DNA of 14,297 nt, taken from NCBI GenBank assembly GCA_017853515.1, contig JAFMJK010000034.1:1-14297 (forward strand). Direction: 5' to 3'. This DNA is from Chthoniobacterales bacterium. GTDB lineage: Bacteria > Verrucomicrobiota > Verrucomicrobiia > Chthoniobacterales > JACTMZ01. The translations under genes and the position numbers were made by a program. Below, piece by piece: positions 1-7,690 of the stretch. The first letter of the stretch is position 1, and every line of letters starts with the position of its first letter. The notes beneath the pieces are model-generated. The model was not told the origin of the DNA. It searched no databases and worked only from the letters and a program-made list of their open reading frames with translations.

Positions 1-36
1 AAACAAAAACCCCGCGGACCTTGCGGCACCGCGGGG
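1..36 (-). terminator. Rho-independent terminator of the ilvHC transcript
   Basis: Read on the minus strand, an 8-bp perfect GC stem (CCCCGCGG / CCGCGGGG; plus-strand arms 10-17 and 29-36, 11-base loop) is followed at once by a T-rich run (the A-rich plus-strand bases 1-9). It lies 20 bases beyond the ilvC stop codon, where a terminator for that operon is expected. Only the edge of the window cuts it. Confidence 0.85.
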
Positions 37-55
37 CTCTTTGGGGGAAATACGA

Positions 56-1084
56 TCAGGCGTAGGAGGCCTGCGCGCCCTTGAGGTTGCGCTTCTTGAT
101 CCAGGGCATGAGTCCGCGGAGACGCTCTCCGGTTTTCTCGATGCCGTGTTTTTCGCCTTTCTTGAGGAGCGCGTTGTATTTTTTGCGGCCCTTGCGGTCT
201 TCCGCGATCCACTCGCGGGCGAATTTTCCGGATTGCACGTCCTTGAGGACACCTTTCATCCGCTTCTTCGTGCCGGCGTCGATGATCTTCGGTCCGACGA
301 GCACGTCGCCCCATTTGGCCGTGTCGGAAATGCTGAAACGCATGCCCGCGATGCCGGCTTCGTTCATCAGGTCGACGATGAGTTTGAGCTCGTGGAGACA
401 TTCGAAGTAGGCCATCTCCGGCTGGTAACCGGCCTCGACGAGGGTCTCGAACCCGGCTTGCACCAGCGCCGAAGCACCGCCGCAAAGCACAGCCTGCTCT
501 CCGAAGAGATCGGTTTCGGTCTCTTCCTTGAAGGTGGTTTCGAGCACACCGGCGCGCGTGCCGCCGATGCCCTTGGCCCAGGCGAGCGCGGTCTTTTTGG
601 CCTGCTTGCTCGGATTCTGGTAGACGGCGATGAGCGTGGGAACACCTTTACCCTCAGTATATTGGCGACGGACAATGTGGCCGGGGCCCTTGGGGGCAAC
701 CATAATGACATCGATATCTTTCGGCGGCTTGATCGTCTTGAAATGGATGGCAAAGCCGTGGCTGAAGAGGAGCGTTTTGCCTTTGTTCAGATACGGCGCG
801 ATGTCCTTGTTGTAGACTGCGGCGATCTTGGTGTCGGGCACCGCGACCATGATGACATCGGCTTTTTTCACCGCGTCGGCGGTGTCGAAAACACTGAAGC
901 CCTTTTTCTTCGCGACCGCGCGGCTCTTGCTGCCGGGGTAGAGGCCGATGATGACCTTCACGCCGCTTTCTTTGAGGTTGAGCGCGTGGGCGTGGCCCTG
1001 CGAACCGAAACCGATGACGGCGACCGTCTTGCCTTTGAGGTGCTTGAGGTCGGCGTCTTTGTCTGTGTGGATTTTTGCTGCCAT
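56..1084 (-). CDS. ilvC: Ketol-acid reductoisomerase (class I)
   Basis: The 342-residue product converts acetolactate or acetohydroxybutyrate to the dihydroxy acid (alkyl shift plus NAD(P)H reduction), the second common step of valine, leucine and isoleucine synthesis in the cytosol. Visible features are the Rossmann glycine loop GFGSQG (residues 25-30), a short cofactor loop GSKSR (51-55) whose serines suggest NADPH preference, the PKGPGH motif (131-136) with the catalytic lysine, and the metal ligands D192 and E196 in ETDLFGEQ. E228 and E232 lie in YFECLHE, and S253 in SISDTA. Length fits the short class I form (about 330-340 residues). The ATG at 1084 follows the ilvH stop by only 8 bases without a clear Shine-Dalgarno, so the two genes are probably translated from one message. 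A terminator follows the stop codon. Confidence 0.97.
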   Translation of the reverse strand: MAAKIHTDKDADLKHLKGKTVAVIGFGSQGHAHALNLKESGVKVIIGLYPGSKSRAVAKKKGFSVFDTADAVKKADVIMVAVPDTKIAAVYNKDIAPYLNKGKTLLFSHGFAIHFKTIKPPKDIDVIMVAPKGPGHIVRRQYTEGKGVPTLIAVYQNPSKQAKKTALAWAKGIGGTRAGVLETTFKEETETDLFGEQAVLCGGASALVQAGFETLVEAGYQPEMAYFECLHELKLIVDLMNEAGIAGMRFSISDTAKWGDVLVGPKIIDAGTKKRMKGVLKDVQSGKFAREWIAEDRKGRKKYNALLKKGEKHGIEKTGERLRGLMPWIKKRNLKGAQASYA

Positions 1085-1092
1085 GGGATGAG

Positions 1093-1578
1093 TTATTGGC
1101 CGTCGGCCGCGCGCTTCAGCGCGACCTTGCCGGTGCGGGTGATTTCGGAAATTCCGAAATGCTCCATCAGGGAAATGAATTTGGCGATTTTGCCCTCGTT
1201 GCCGGTGATCTCGATGAGAAGTTTGTCGAGGCGCACGTCGACGATCTTGGCGCGGAAGACGTCGCAGATCTGCAGGACCTCGGAGCGCGTCTGCTCGTTC
1301 ACATCCACGCGCATGAGCACCAGTTCGCGGTCGACGAATTCGCCGTCGCGGAAATCGTCGACCTTGATCACATCGACCAGCTTCTCGGTCTGCTTGACCA
1401 CCTGCTCGAGGGTTTTGTCGTCGCCGCGCACCACGATGGTCATGCGCGACATGGAGGCATCGAGGGTCGGCGCCACGTTGAGTGTGTCGATGTTGAACCC
1501 GCGGCCGCTGAACATGCCGGCCACGCGGGTCAGCACGCCGAAGCGGTTTTCGACAAGAACGGAAAGAGTATGGCGCAT
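1093..1578 (-). CDS. ilvH: Acetolactate synthase small (regulatory) subunit
   Basis: The 161-residue protein is the regulatory subunit that activates the IlvB-type catalytic subunit and confers valine feedback inhibition. An N-terminal ACT domain is plain (TLSVLVENRFGVLTRV from residue 4, then GFNIDTLNV). The second half (from about residue 80) has the usual small-subunit C-terminal domain ending in FGISEITRTGKVAL. Length matches the short IlvH/IlvN family (about 160). The ATG at 1578 gives the conserved MRHTLSVLV start. It lies 41 bases after the cysteine desulfurase stop and 8 bases before ilvC. The catalytic large subunit ilvB, often adjacent to ilvH, is not in the upstream neighbourhood seen here, so it must be encoded elsewhere. 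Confidence 0.95.
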   Translation of the reverse strand: MRHTLSVLVENRFGVLTRVAGMFSGRGFNIDTLNVAPTLDASMSRMTIVVRGDDKTLEQVVKQTEKLVDVIKVDDFRDGEFVDRELVLMRVDVNEQTRSEVLQICDVFRAKIVDVRLDKLLIEITGNEGKIAKFISLMEHFGISEITRTGKVALKRAADGQ

Positions 1579-1619
1579 GGGAAAAGGGCCGCAAAGAGTC
1601 CCAGAATTCCCCTCGGGCG

Positions 1620-2756
1620 TCAACCGCCCAAGCCGAGCCGCCGAACCGCCCCGTCCAAAGCAGCCAAAGCGCCCTGCACATCGGCGCCGGTATTCATCCG
1701 GCTGAAGGAGAAGCGGAGGCTCGACTTGGCCTCTTCGTTGTCCACCCCCATGGCGCGCAAAACGTGGGAGGCGTGCGGCGAGCCGCTCACGCAGGCCGAA
1801 CCGACCGAGCAGCAAACGCCGAGGCGGTCGAGCGCGGCGAGGAGGTCCGTGGCGGCCAATCCGGGCAAAGCGAAATTCGACGTGTTGGGCAGACGATGTC
1901 CCGGATCCCCGTGGAAACGCGCGGCCGGAAACCGCGAGATCACGCCTTTTTCGAAATCGTCGCGCATTTGCGCGACACGCGGCATCTCGGAGCCGAGCGC
2001 CGCGGCGGACAACCCGGCCGCCACACCGAACCCGACGATGCCCGGCACATTTTCCGTGCCGGCGCGGCGGCCGCGCTCTTGGGCGCCGCCACGCATGAGC
2101 GGGGGGAGTCCGAGCCCCGAACGCACGAACAAGGCCCCGGCACCTTTCGGTCCGTGGATTTTGTGCGCCGAGAGCGAAAGCAAATGAGCGGGAACACGCG
2201 CCAGATCGATCGGAATTTTTCCCGCGGCCTGCACCGCGTCGGCGTGAAAGACAATACGGCGCTCGTCGGCCGCGCGCGCCATTTCCCCGATGGGAAAGAG
2301 AACGCCCGTCTCGTTGTTCGCCCAAACGAAAGAAACGATCGCCGTGTCGTCGCGCAAAGCGGATTTGTATTCGTCGAGATCGGGACGCCCGCCCGCATCG
2401 ACGCCCAGCCATGTCACCTCGCAACCCTCCCGTTCGAGTTGCTCGCAGAGATTTTTCGTCGCGCTGTGCTCGATGGACGACGTGACGACATGCCGTTTGC
2501 CCGGTTGCGCAGCCAGCGCGCCGCGGATCGCGGTATTGATCGATTCCGTTCCCCCGCCGGTGAAAACGATTTCGTCCGCCTTGGAACCGATAAACGATGC
2601 CGTCTGGCCGCGGGCCTGTTCGACCGCCTCGCGGGCCGCGCGTCCGGGCGCATGCGGGCTCGATGGATTGCCGAAATTTTCCCCCAGAAACGGCAGCATC
2701 GCCTCCCGCACGCGCGGATCGACCGGCGTGGTCGCGTTGTTGTCCAGGTAGATCAT
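1620..2756 (-). CDS. Cysteine desulfurase, NifS/IscS family
   Basis: This 378-residue PLP-dependent enzyme takes sulfur from cysteine as a protein persulfide, releasing alanine, for Fe-S clusters, thiolated tRNA or other sulfur acceptors. It starts with MIYLDNNATTP, typical of the family. Visible residues are H97 in SIEHSA, NNETG (147-151), D173 in HADAVQ, the PLP lysine K199 in SAHKIHGPKG, and the persulfide cysteine C322 in GSACVSGSPH. The serine/glycine-rich loop after C322 fits the group I (NifS/IscS) type rather than SufS. Two adjacent cysteines (C315-C316) sit just before the active-site loop. No iscU, iscA or thiI partner is nearby, so nifS versus iscS versus a tRNA-thiolation role cannot be decided. 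It is co-directional with ilvHC, 41 bases apart. Confidence 0.95.
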   Translation of the reverse strand: MIYLDNNATTPVDPRVREAMLPFLGENFGNPSSPHAPGRAAREAVEQARGQTASFIGSKADEIVFTGGGTESINTAIRGALAAQPGKRHVVTSSIEHSATKNLCEQLEREGCEVTWLGVDAGGRPDLDEYKSALRDDTAIVSFVWANNETGVLFPIGEMARAADERRIVFHADAVQAAGKIPIDLARVPAHLLSLSAHKIHGPKGAGALFVRSGLGLPPLMRGGAQERGRRAGTENVPGIVGFGVAAGLSAAALGSEMPRVAQMRDDFEKGVISRFPAARFHGDPGHRLPNTSNFALPGLAATDLLAALDRLGVCCSVGSACVSGSPHASHVLRAMGVDNEEAKSSLRFSFSRMNTGADVQGALAALDGAVRRLGLGG

Positions 2757-2760
2757 GGAA

Positions 2761-2835
2761 AAGTCGAGGGAGCCTAGTTGAGAGTTGAGGGAAAAAGATT
2801 CCCGCCCTCAACCCTCATCTCTCAACCCTCGACTT
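2761..2835. repeat. Imperfect inverted repeat built of TTGAGRG heptads
   Basis: Two 31-base arms (2761-2791 and 2805-2835) are complementary at about 24 of 31 positions around a 13-base centre. The outer ten bases (aagtcgaggg / ccctcgactt) and the inner TTGAGGG are perfect. The arms consist largely of a 7-base unit, TTGAGAG / ATGAGGG / TTGAGGG. The right arm includes the stop codon of the glycosyltransferase gene and the left arm nearly reaches the start of the cysteine desulfurase. The transcript could fold into a long hairpin, but no U-run follows, so it is not a standard terminator. A dispersed REP-like element is the better guess. Confidence 0.7.
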
Positions 2836-3565
2836 CTCCCGGCCTTTCATACCAGAACGCGCAGCGGTCGCGCCGCCCCAGGTTGCCGGGCCACGCGCAG
2901 ACAGCCAGTTGCCAGAGCGTCTGCCGCATGGTGAATTGGCGGATCTTGCGCGCGGACGACGGCACCGCATGCGCGAGCACCCGGAACTGCAAGCCGCGGG
3001 GACGGCCCCAGCGCTTGAGCGCGCGCGAAAATCCGATTTCCTCGCCCGCATACACCGCCTCGTTGAAGCCGCCGGTCGCGGCCCATCCCTCGCGCCGGGA
3101 AAAAAAATACGAACCGGCCGCCAGACGGCACGTGCGCGCGAGCCAGTTCCACGCATCGACCGTGCGACGCGCGCTCCAGCCCAGCTCCGCACCCTCGAGT
3201 TCCACCTGGGCACCACCGCCGCAATAAACCCCGGACTGGAAAGCCTCGCAGGTGCCACGGAGAACCTCGGCCGGGAGAACCGCGTCCGCGTCGAGCCAGA
3301 TGAGGCGCGAACCGGATGACGCCGCGGCCGCCGCGTTGCGCGCACGGGCGATCTGCCGATGCGGTTCGCGCACCACATTCGCACCCGAGTCCGCGGCGAT
3401 TTCCGCCGTGGCGTCGGTCGAGGCATTGTCGCAAACCACGATCTCGTAATCGGCCAATCCGCACCGTGCGGACGCGTCATGGACCGAGGCCACGGCGCGG
3501 CCGATCAATTTTTCCTCGTTGTAGGCCGGGATGAGAAAGCTCGTCCGCACGCGCCAATCTGCCAT
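2822..3565 (-). CDS. Family 2 (GT-A) glycosyltransferase
   Basis: The 247-residue protein has the N-terminal GT-A fold of family 2: SFLIPAYNEE (9-18), the nucleotide-sugar motif DNASTDAT (46-53), a DXD-type metal site DAD in IWLDADAVLP (92-94), and an acidic acceptor/base motif AGEEIGFSRAL (173-183). These enzymes transfer a sugar from a nucleotide donor to polysaccharide, lipid or protein acceptors. No membrane segment is visible, so it is probably cytosolic or peripheral. The substrate cannot be named and no polysaccharide cluster surrounds it. The ATG at 3565 gives MADWRVRTSF, immediately before the first beta strand. The gene diverges from trkA across 93 bases. Its stop codon lies inside the inverted repeat, and the last residues (RPGEVEG) may have been shaped by that element. 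Confidence 0.88.
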   Translation of the reverse strand: MADWRVRTSFLIPAYNEEKLIGRAVASVHDASARCGLADYEIVVCDNASTDATAEIAADSGANVVREPHRQIARARNAAAAASSGSRLIWLDADAVLPAEVLRGTCEAFQSGVYCGGGAQVELEGAELGWSARRTVDAWNWLARTCRLAAGSYFFSRREGWAATGGFNEAVYAGEEIGFSRALKRWGRPRGLQFRVLAHAVPSSARKIRQFTMRQTLWQLAVCAWPGNLGRRDRCAFWYERPGEVEG

Positions 3566-3658
3566 GCGCGCCCTGCGTTGCCAACCCGTCCGACAGAGGC
3601 CAACCCTGCTTTTTGCTTGCGCCGACAGCCCCTTCGGCCCGCACCATACGCCCGCAAC

Positions 3659-5008
3659 ATGAACATCATCATCGTGGGCGCCGGAGCCATCGGCCTGCAC
3701 ATGGCGCGCACCCTTTCCGACCAGGAACACTCGATCTGCCTCATCGAGCAGGACGAAAAACTCGCCGCCGAACTCCACGAGGAACTCGACAGCCGCGTTC
3801 TTCACGGCAGCGGCGCGAGCGTGGAGACGCTCGAGGAAGCGGGCATCGCTTCCTGCGATCTCCTCTTCGCCCTGACCAGCCACGACCACACCAATCTGGT
3901 CTGCACCTCGACCGGCAAATCACTCGGCGCACGCCGCAGCATCGCCCGCACCAGCCTGGCCATGCAGCGCGAGCAGTGGCTCTACGACTACGCGGCGCAG
4001 TTCCGGGTCGACTATCTCTTCAGTCCGGCACGGCTCACCGCGGTGGAACTGGCCAAATCGATCCGCAATCCCGATTGTCTCGTCGTCGAGGAAATCGCGC
4101 GCGGCCGCATCGAACTGCAGCAAATCCGCCTCGAGCCGGGAAGTCCGGCCCTGGCCATCCCGCTGCGCGACCTCGGTCTGCCGGCGCGCGTCCGCATCGG
4201 CGCCATCCTGCGGCGCGGCAATCTCATCGTCCCGCACGCCAACGACGCGCTCGAGGCGGGCGACCTCATCACCATTTACGGACACCCGCGCCGGCTGGCC
4301 GAAGGCATCCGGAAACTGCAGACCGCGGAAGAAGCGGCCGAGGAGCAGAACGTGATCATTTTCGGCGGCGGCGACTACGGTTTCGCCCTCGCCCAGACGC
4401 TCGAAGGCGGCGCTTTTCGCACGCGCATCATCGAGAAGGACCGTCGCGTCTGCGAAAACATCAGCCGCCAGCTGCAGAACTGCACGGTGATCAACGCCGA
4501 CGGCACCTCGCTGCGCGAATTGAAAGAGGAACGCGTGGGCGAAGCGGATTTTTTCGTCGCCGCCACCCAGGACGACGAGGACAACGTGATGGCCTGCCTG
4601 CAGGCGCGCGATCTCGGGGCGAAAGCCTGCCTCACGCTCATCCACCGCGCCGACTACGCCAGCGCCATCCAACGCTCGGGCACACAACTCGGAATTCTCG
4701 ACGCGGTGAGCCCCCGCGTCGCCGTGGCGCGCGAGTTGTCGCGCTTCGTCACCGAGGAGGGCGCCACCGTGCTGCGCACCCTGCCCGGCGGCATCGAGAT
4801 TCTCTCCTCGCCGGTGGCGGAGAACGCCACCGCCGCCGGAAAAAACGTGGGCGAAGTTTCCTGGCCGGCGGCGAGCGGGCTCATCGCGCTGCAGCACGGG
4901 AACCAGGCGTCGGTTCCCGCCGCGGAGGACAAAATCAACGCGGGCGACACGCTCGTCGCCATCGTCGCGCCGGAGGCGAAGAAGCCCCTGCTCGACTTGC
5001 TCGGCTGA
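3659..5008 (+). CDS. trkA: Trk potassium uptake system NAD-binding protein TrkA
   Basis: The 449-residue cytosolic regulator gates the TrkH/TrkG channel in response to nucleotides. Two RCK units are seen. The first Rossmann domain has VGAGAIG (6-12) with an acidic residue ending strand 2 (E30 in LIEQDE). A TrkA_C domain follows (about 140-215, IELQQIRLEPGSP ... DLITIYG). The second Rossmann domain has IFGGGDYG (234-241) and E259 in IIEKD, and a second TrkA_C domain spans about 370-449. The double-RCK length matches E. coli TrkA (458). The ATG at 3659 starts directly on the first beta strand; longer readings of the frame run into the divergent glycosyltransferase and have no family support. 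trkH follows after 12 bases, so the two are one operon. Confidence 0.97.
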   Translation: MNIIIVGAGAIGLHMARTLSDQEHSICLIEQDEKLAAELHEELDSRVLHGSGASVETLEEAGIASCDLLFALTSHDHTNLVCTSTGKSLGARRSIARTSLAMQREQWLYDYAAQFRVDYLFSPARLTAVELAKSIRNPDCLVVEEIARGRIELQQIRLEPGSPALAIPLRDLGLPARVRIGAILRRGNLIVPHANDALEAGDLITIYGHPRRLAEGIRKLQTAEEAAEEQNVIIFGGGDYGFALAQTLEGGAFRTRIIEKDRRVCENISRQLQNCTVINADGTSLRELKEERVGEADFFVAATQDDEDNVMACLQARDLGAKACLTLIHRADYASAIQRSGTQLGILDAVSPRVAVARELSRFVTEEGATVLRTLPGGIEILSSPVAENATAAGKNVGEVSWPAASGLIALQHGNQASVPAAEDKINAGDTLVAIVAPEAKKPLLDLLG

Positions 5009-5020
5009 TTCACCGCCGCC

Positions 5021-6487
5021 ATGGATTACCGCCAGCTTTCGCGCGTGCTCGGCTTCTTGCTGTTGCTCATGGCCGTCTCCATGGCCGGCTGTCTCGTTTA
5101 TGCGCTCTTCGACAACGAGGCCAACCACTGCGCAGACCGTGCGTTGGGGTTTTCCGCCGTCATCACGGCGGGCGCGGGCGCGCTTCTCGCCTTCTTCGGC
5201 CGCGGGGGCGGCCACGAAATTCTCCGCCGCGAGGCGATCGCCATCGTCGGAATCGGATGGACGCTGAGCACGCTCTTCGGCGCGTTGCCCTACATTTTGT
5301 GCACACCGAACCTGTCCGTGGCCGGCGCCATTTTCGAATCCGCCTCCGGATTCACGACGACGGGCGCCAGCGTGATCAAAGACGTGACGGCGTGGCCGCG
5401 GGGATTGCTCCTCTGGCGCGCCACGACGCAATGGCTGGGCGGCATGGGGATCCTCGTTTTGATCGTCGCCGTGCTCTCCATGGTCGGCGCGGGGAGCAAG
5501 TCGCTCTTCCGGCGCGAATCGAGCGCCAAGTTCAGCGAGGGCTTCAGCAGCCGCGTGCGCGAGACGGCGTTGCGCCTTTGGCAGATTTACGTCGTGCTCT
5601 CCGCGGTCTGCATCGCCGGCCTCGTCGTGCTCGGGATGTCGGTTTTCGACGCGGTGTGCCACGCATTCGCGGCGATTTCCACGGGCGGGTTCAGCACGCG
5701 CAACGAAAGCATCATGTATTACCAGAGCCCGGCCATCGAATGGTGGCTCATCCTTTTCATGGCGCTGGGCGCGATCAATTTCATGCTTTATGCCTGGCTC
5801 CTCGCCGGACGCTGGAACCGCTGGCAGCAGGACGAGGAAACGCGGGCCTTTCTCTGGATCCTGTTCGGCACGTCGTTGATCATCGCGGCGGACCTTCTTT
5901 ATTTCGGAAAGGCCGCGGGCGTGGCCGACGGCTTCCGCGCGGCCGCGTTCCAGGCGACATCGATCATGACCACCACCGGTTTTGCCTCGGCCGACTTCGA
6001 CCGGTGGCCGAATTTTTCGCGCGGATTGCTTGTCGCACTGATGTTCATCGGCGGTTGCGCGGGGTCGACGGCGGGCGGCGTCAAAGTCGGGCGCGTCGTC
6101 GTGTTTTTCAAAACGCTCCGGCGGCAGACGGTCCATTCGTTCCGCCCCAACCAGATCATCCCCGTTCGCATCAACGGCGTGAACCTGAACGACGGCTACC
6201 TGCTCGACGTGATGTTTTTTCTCTCCCTGACCGGCGTGATCGTGGCCTTGAGCACGCTGGCCGTGTCGGTGCTCGAACCGCAGTTTTCGCTGGTCAGCAG
6301 TTTCACCGCGGTGGCGGCCACGCTCTTCAATATCGGCCCGGGGTTGGACGCCGTCGGACCCATGACGAACTACGCGGGCATGGGGGAAGTCTCCCACCTC
6401 CTGCTCTCGGCTCTCATGATCATGGGGCGCCTCGAAATCTTCGCCGTCCTTGTCCTTTTTGTCCCTTTGCTCTGGCGGCGCTTTTGA
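5021..6487 (+). CDS. trkH: Trk-type potassium channel subunit TrkH
   Basis: This 488-residue integral inner-membrane protein carries K+ through a pore built of four membrane-pore-membrane repeats. The four selectivity-filter segments are visible: SGFTTTGAS (109-117), ISTGGFST (219-226), MTTTGFAS (316-323) and FNIGPGLDAVGP (436-447). The intramembrane-loop motif GGCAGSTAGGVK (344-355) and the late arginine in MGRLEIF (468-474) are also family hallmarks. About ten hydrophobic segments are seen, starting at residues 8-30. Length equals E. coli TrkH (483). The gene lies 12 bases after trkA, its gating partner, and probably depends on the same promoter. No good Shine-Dalgarno precedes the ATG, consistent with coupling. 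Confidence 0.97.
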   Translation: MDYRQLSRVLGFLLLLMAVSMAGCLVYALFDNEANHCADRALGFSAVITAGAGALLAFFGRGGGHEILRREAIAIVGIGWTLSTLFGALPYILCTPNLSVAGAIFESASGFTTTGASVIKDVTAWPRGLLLWRATTQWLGGMGILVLIVAVLSMVGAGSKSLFRRESSAKFSEGFSSRVRETALRLWQIYVVLSAVCIAGLVVLGMSVFDAVCHAFAAISTGGFSTRNESIMYYQSPAIEWWLILFMALGAINFMLYAWLLAGRWNRWQQDEETRAFLWILFGTSLIIAADLLYFGKAAGVADGFRAAAFQATSIMTTTGFASADFDRWPNFSRGLLVALMFIGGCAGSTAGGVKVGRVVVFFKTLRRQTVHSFRPNQIIPVRINGVNLNDGYLLDVMFFLSLTGVIVALSTLAVSVLEPQFSLVSSFTAVAATLFNIGPGLDAVGPMTNYAGMGEVSHLLLSALMIMGRLEIFAVLVLFVPLLWRRF

Positions 6488-6505
6488 CCCGCGGTCGCTG
6501 GCGGC

Positions 6506-6534
6506 TTGACGCCCCCGAGGCGGCTTCCTACTTT
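6506..6534 (+). promoter_or_regulatory. Sigma-70-type promoter for the bamD-like/lptE/rsmI operon
   Basis: TTGACG (6506-6511), a 17-base spacer and TACTTT (6529-6534) form a good housekeeping promoter in the 57-base gap after trkH. Transcription should start around 6541, only a few bases before the ATG at 6545, giving a nearly leaderless message. The TTG of the -35 box is also in frame with the downstream gene, so an automated caller could wrongly place the start there. Confidence 0.6.
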
Positions 6535-6544
6535 CGGCCGTCCG

Positions 6545-7690
6545 ATGCGTCATTATCGCGCTATCTGCGGCTTCATTTTGCCCGCCCTTTGCCTCCTGGC
6601 CGCCACCCTGCAGGCGCAGACGGTCGTGCCCTCGACCACCGGAGCCAAGGATGCGGAGGCCGCTTCGCTTCTCCAGCAGGCGCGCGACCTCGAAGCCGCT
6701 GGCAGCACCTCGCGCGCCGTGTCGACCTACCGCCAGATCGTCAAAGACTACCCCGTTTCGCCTTCGGCTCCCTCCGCCCAGTTCCGGGTGGCCCAACTCC
6801 TCGAAGAATCGGGGAACCTGAGCCGCGCGTTCGACGCCTACAAGGTCTTCGTCGAAAACTACCCGCAGGCCCGCGAATTCGATCAGGCCGCCAATGCGCA
6901 GCTGGCCATCGCCGACGATTTCATGAAGCGTCGCCGCTTCGAGCGTGCCGAGGAAATGTATCGCGCGCTCCTGGGCAGCGCGCCCTACGCCAAATTCGCG
7001 CCGGCGGCGCAATTCAAACTCGGCCAATCCCTCGAGAGCCGCAAAGAATACGAGCAATCCATCGCGGCTTATCAAGTGGTCCTCGACCGTTACGCCACCA
7101 GCGACTATGCCGACGACGCCCTCTACCAGATCGGCTACGTGCAATTGACCGAAGCGCAATCCCGTTCGCAGGATCTCTCCGCCGCCATCGATGCCAAGAA
7201 CACCTTCGAGGAATTCCTCATGGAATACCCGAACAGTGAAAAAGCGGCCCAGGCCCGCGACAACCTCGACCGCATGAGCGGACGCGAAACGAGCGACCTC
7301 TACTCGATCGCGCAATTCTACGACCGCAACAGCAACTTCCGCGCCGCGGTCATCTACTACGGCGAATTGGTCCGTCGCCAGGGCGGATCGGAGCAAGCCA
7401 AGCTTGCCAACGACCGCATCGAGGAAATCCGCGCCGAAGTCGGAGACGACGAATTGCGCTCCAGCCCCGAGCGCGCCGAAACCGCCGAGCGCGCCGCCAT
7501 GCGCCGCCGCTTGCAGAACCAAGTGGAAACCTCGGCCCTCAGCAATTACGCGGGTCCGTCGGTCGACGATGTCGCCCCCGAGCAACTCCCCGCCCCCAGG
7601 CCGCAACTGCGTACCTCGGCCGAAGACATCCGGCCGCTGCAGCCGGATGCCAACCTGCCGCCGGTCGAACCCGATCTGCCCGTCGAATGA
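6545..7690 (+). CDS. Exported TPR-repeat protein, BamD/YfiO-like
   Basis: The 381-residue protein has a Sec signal peptide (hydrophobic residues 8-21, likely cleavage after LQA, residue 24). TPR-type helical pairs then extend to about residue 285, such as ASLLQQARDLEAAGSTSRAV, FRVAQLLEESGNLSRAFDAY, AQFKLGQSLESRKEYEQSI and YDRNSNFRAAVIYYGEL. A charged, proline-rich tail follows (about 310-381). The repeat spacing and motif YPxSxxAxxA match the YfiO/BamD outer-membrane assembly lipoprotein and the related YbgF/CpoB proteins. It lacks a lipobox cysteine at the cleavage site, so it is predicted to be soluble in the periplasm rather than lipid-anchored, and it is longer than E. coli BamD (245). 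The ATG at 6545 is chosen because it begins the signal peptide. The stop overlaps the start of the LptE-like gene (ATGA), which supports a role in outer-membrane assembly. The exact role is an inference. Confidence 0.8.
   Translation: MRHYRAICGFILPALCLLAATLQAQTVVPSTTGAKDAEAASLLQQARDLEAAGSTSRAVSTYRQIVKDYPVSPSAPSAQFRVAQLLEESGNLSRAFDAYKVFVENYPQAREFDQAANAQLAIADDFMKRRRFERAEEMYRALLGSAPYAKFAPAAQFKLGQSLESRKEYEQSIAAYQVVLDRYATSDYADDALYQIGYVQLTEAQSRSQDLSAAIDAKNTFEEFLMEYPNSEKAAQARDNLDRMSGRETSDLYSIAQFYDRNSNFRAAVIYYGELVRRQGGSEQAKLANDRIEEIRAEVGDDELRSSPERAETAERAAMRRRLQNQVETSALSNYAGPSVDDVAPEQLPAPRPQLRTSAEDIRPLQPDANLPPVEPDLPVE

Noticed and set aside
41..1705. Long open plus-strand frame of 554 codons opposite ilvC and ilvH
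   Set aside because: It is antisense to two unmistakable genes, and its translation has no family motifs. Long antisense frames are expected in GC-rich coding DNA.
3566..3658. Promoters in the divergent gap between the glycosyltransferase and trkA
   Set aside because: The gap must hold promoters for one or both genes, but no -35/-10 pair with acceptable spacing could be picked out. CATACG near trkA has no matching -35 box.
3613..7239. Open plus-strand frame of about 1,200 codons across trkA, trkH and the TPR gene
   Set aside because: It is out of frame with three genes that carry clear family motifs. The translation is dominated by arginine, proline and histidine, a GC-driven shadow.
3920..7606. 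Open minus-strand frame of about 1,230 codons over the same region
   Set aside because: It is antisense to the Trk and TPR genes, with low-complexity Arg/Glu/Ala/Gly translation and no recognisable domain.
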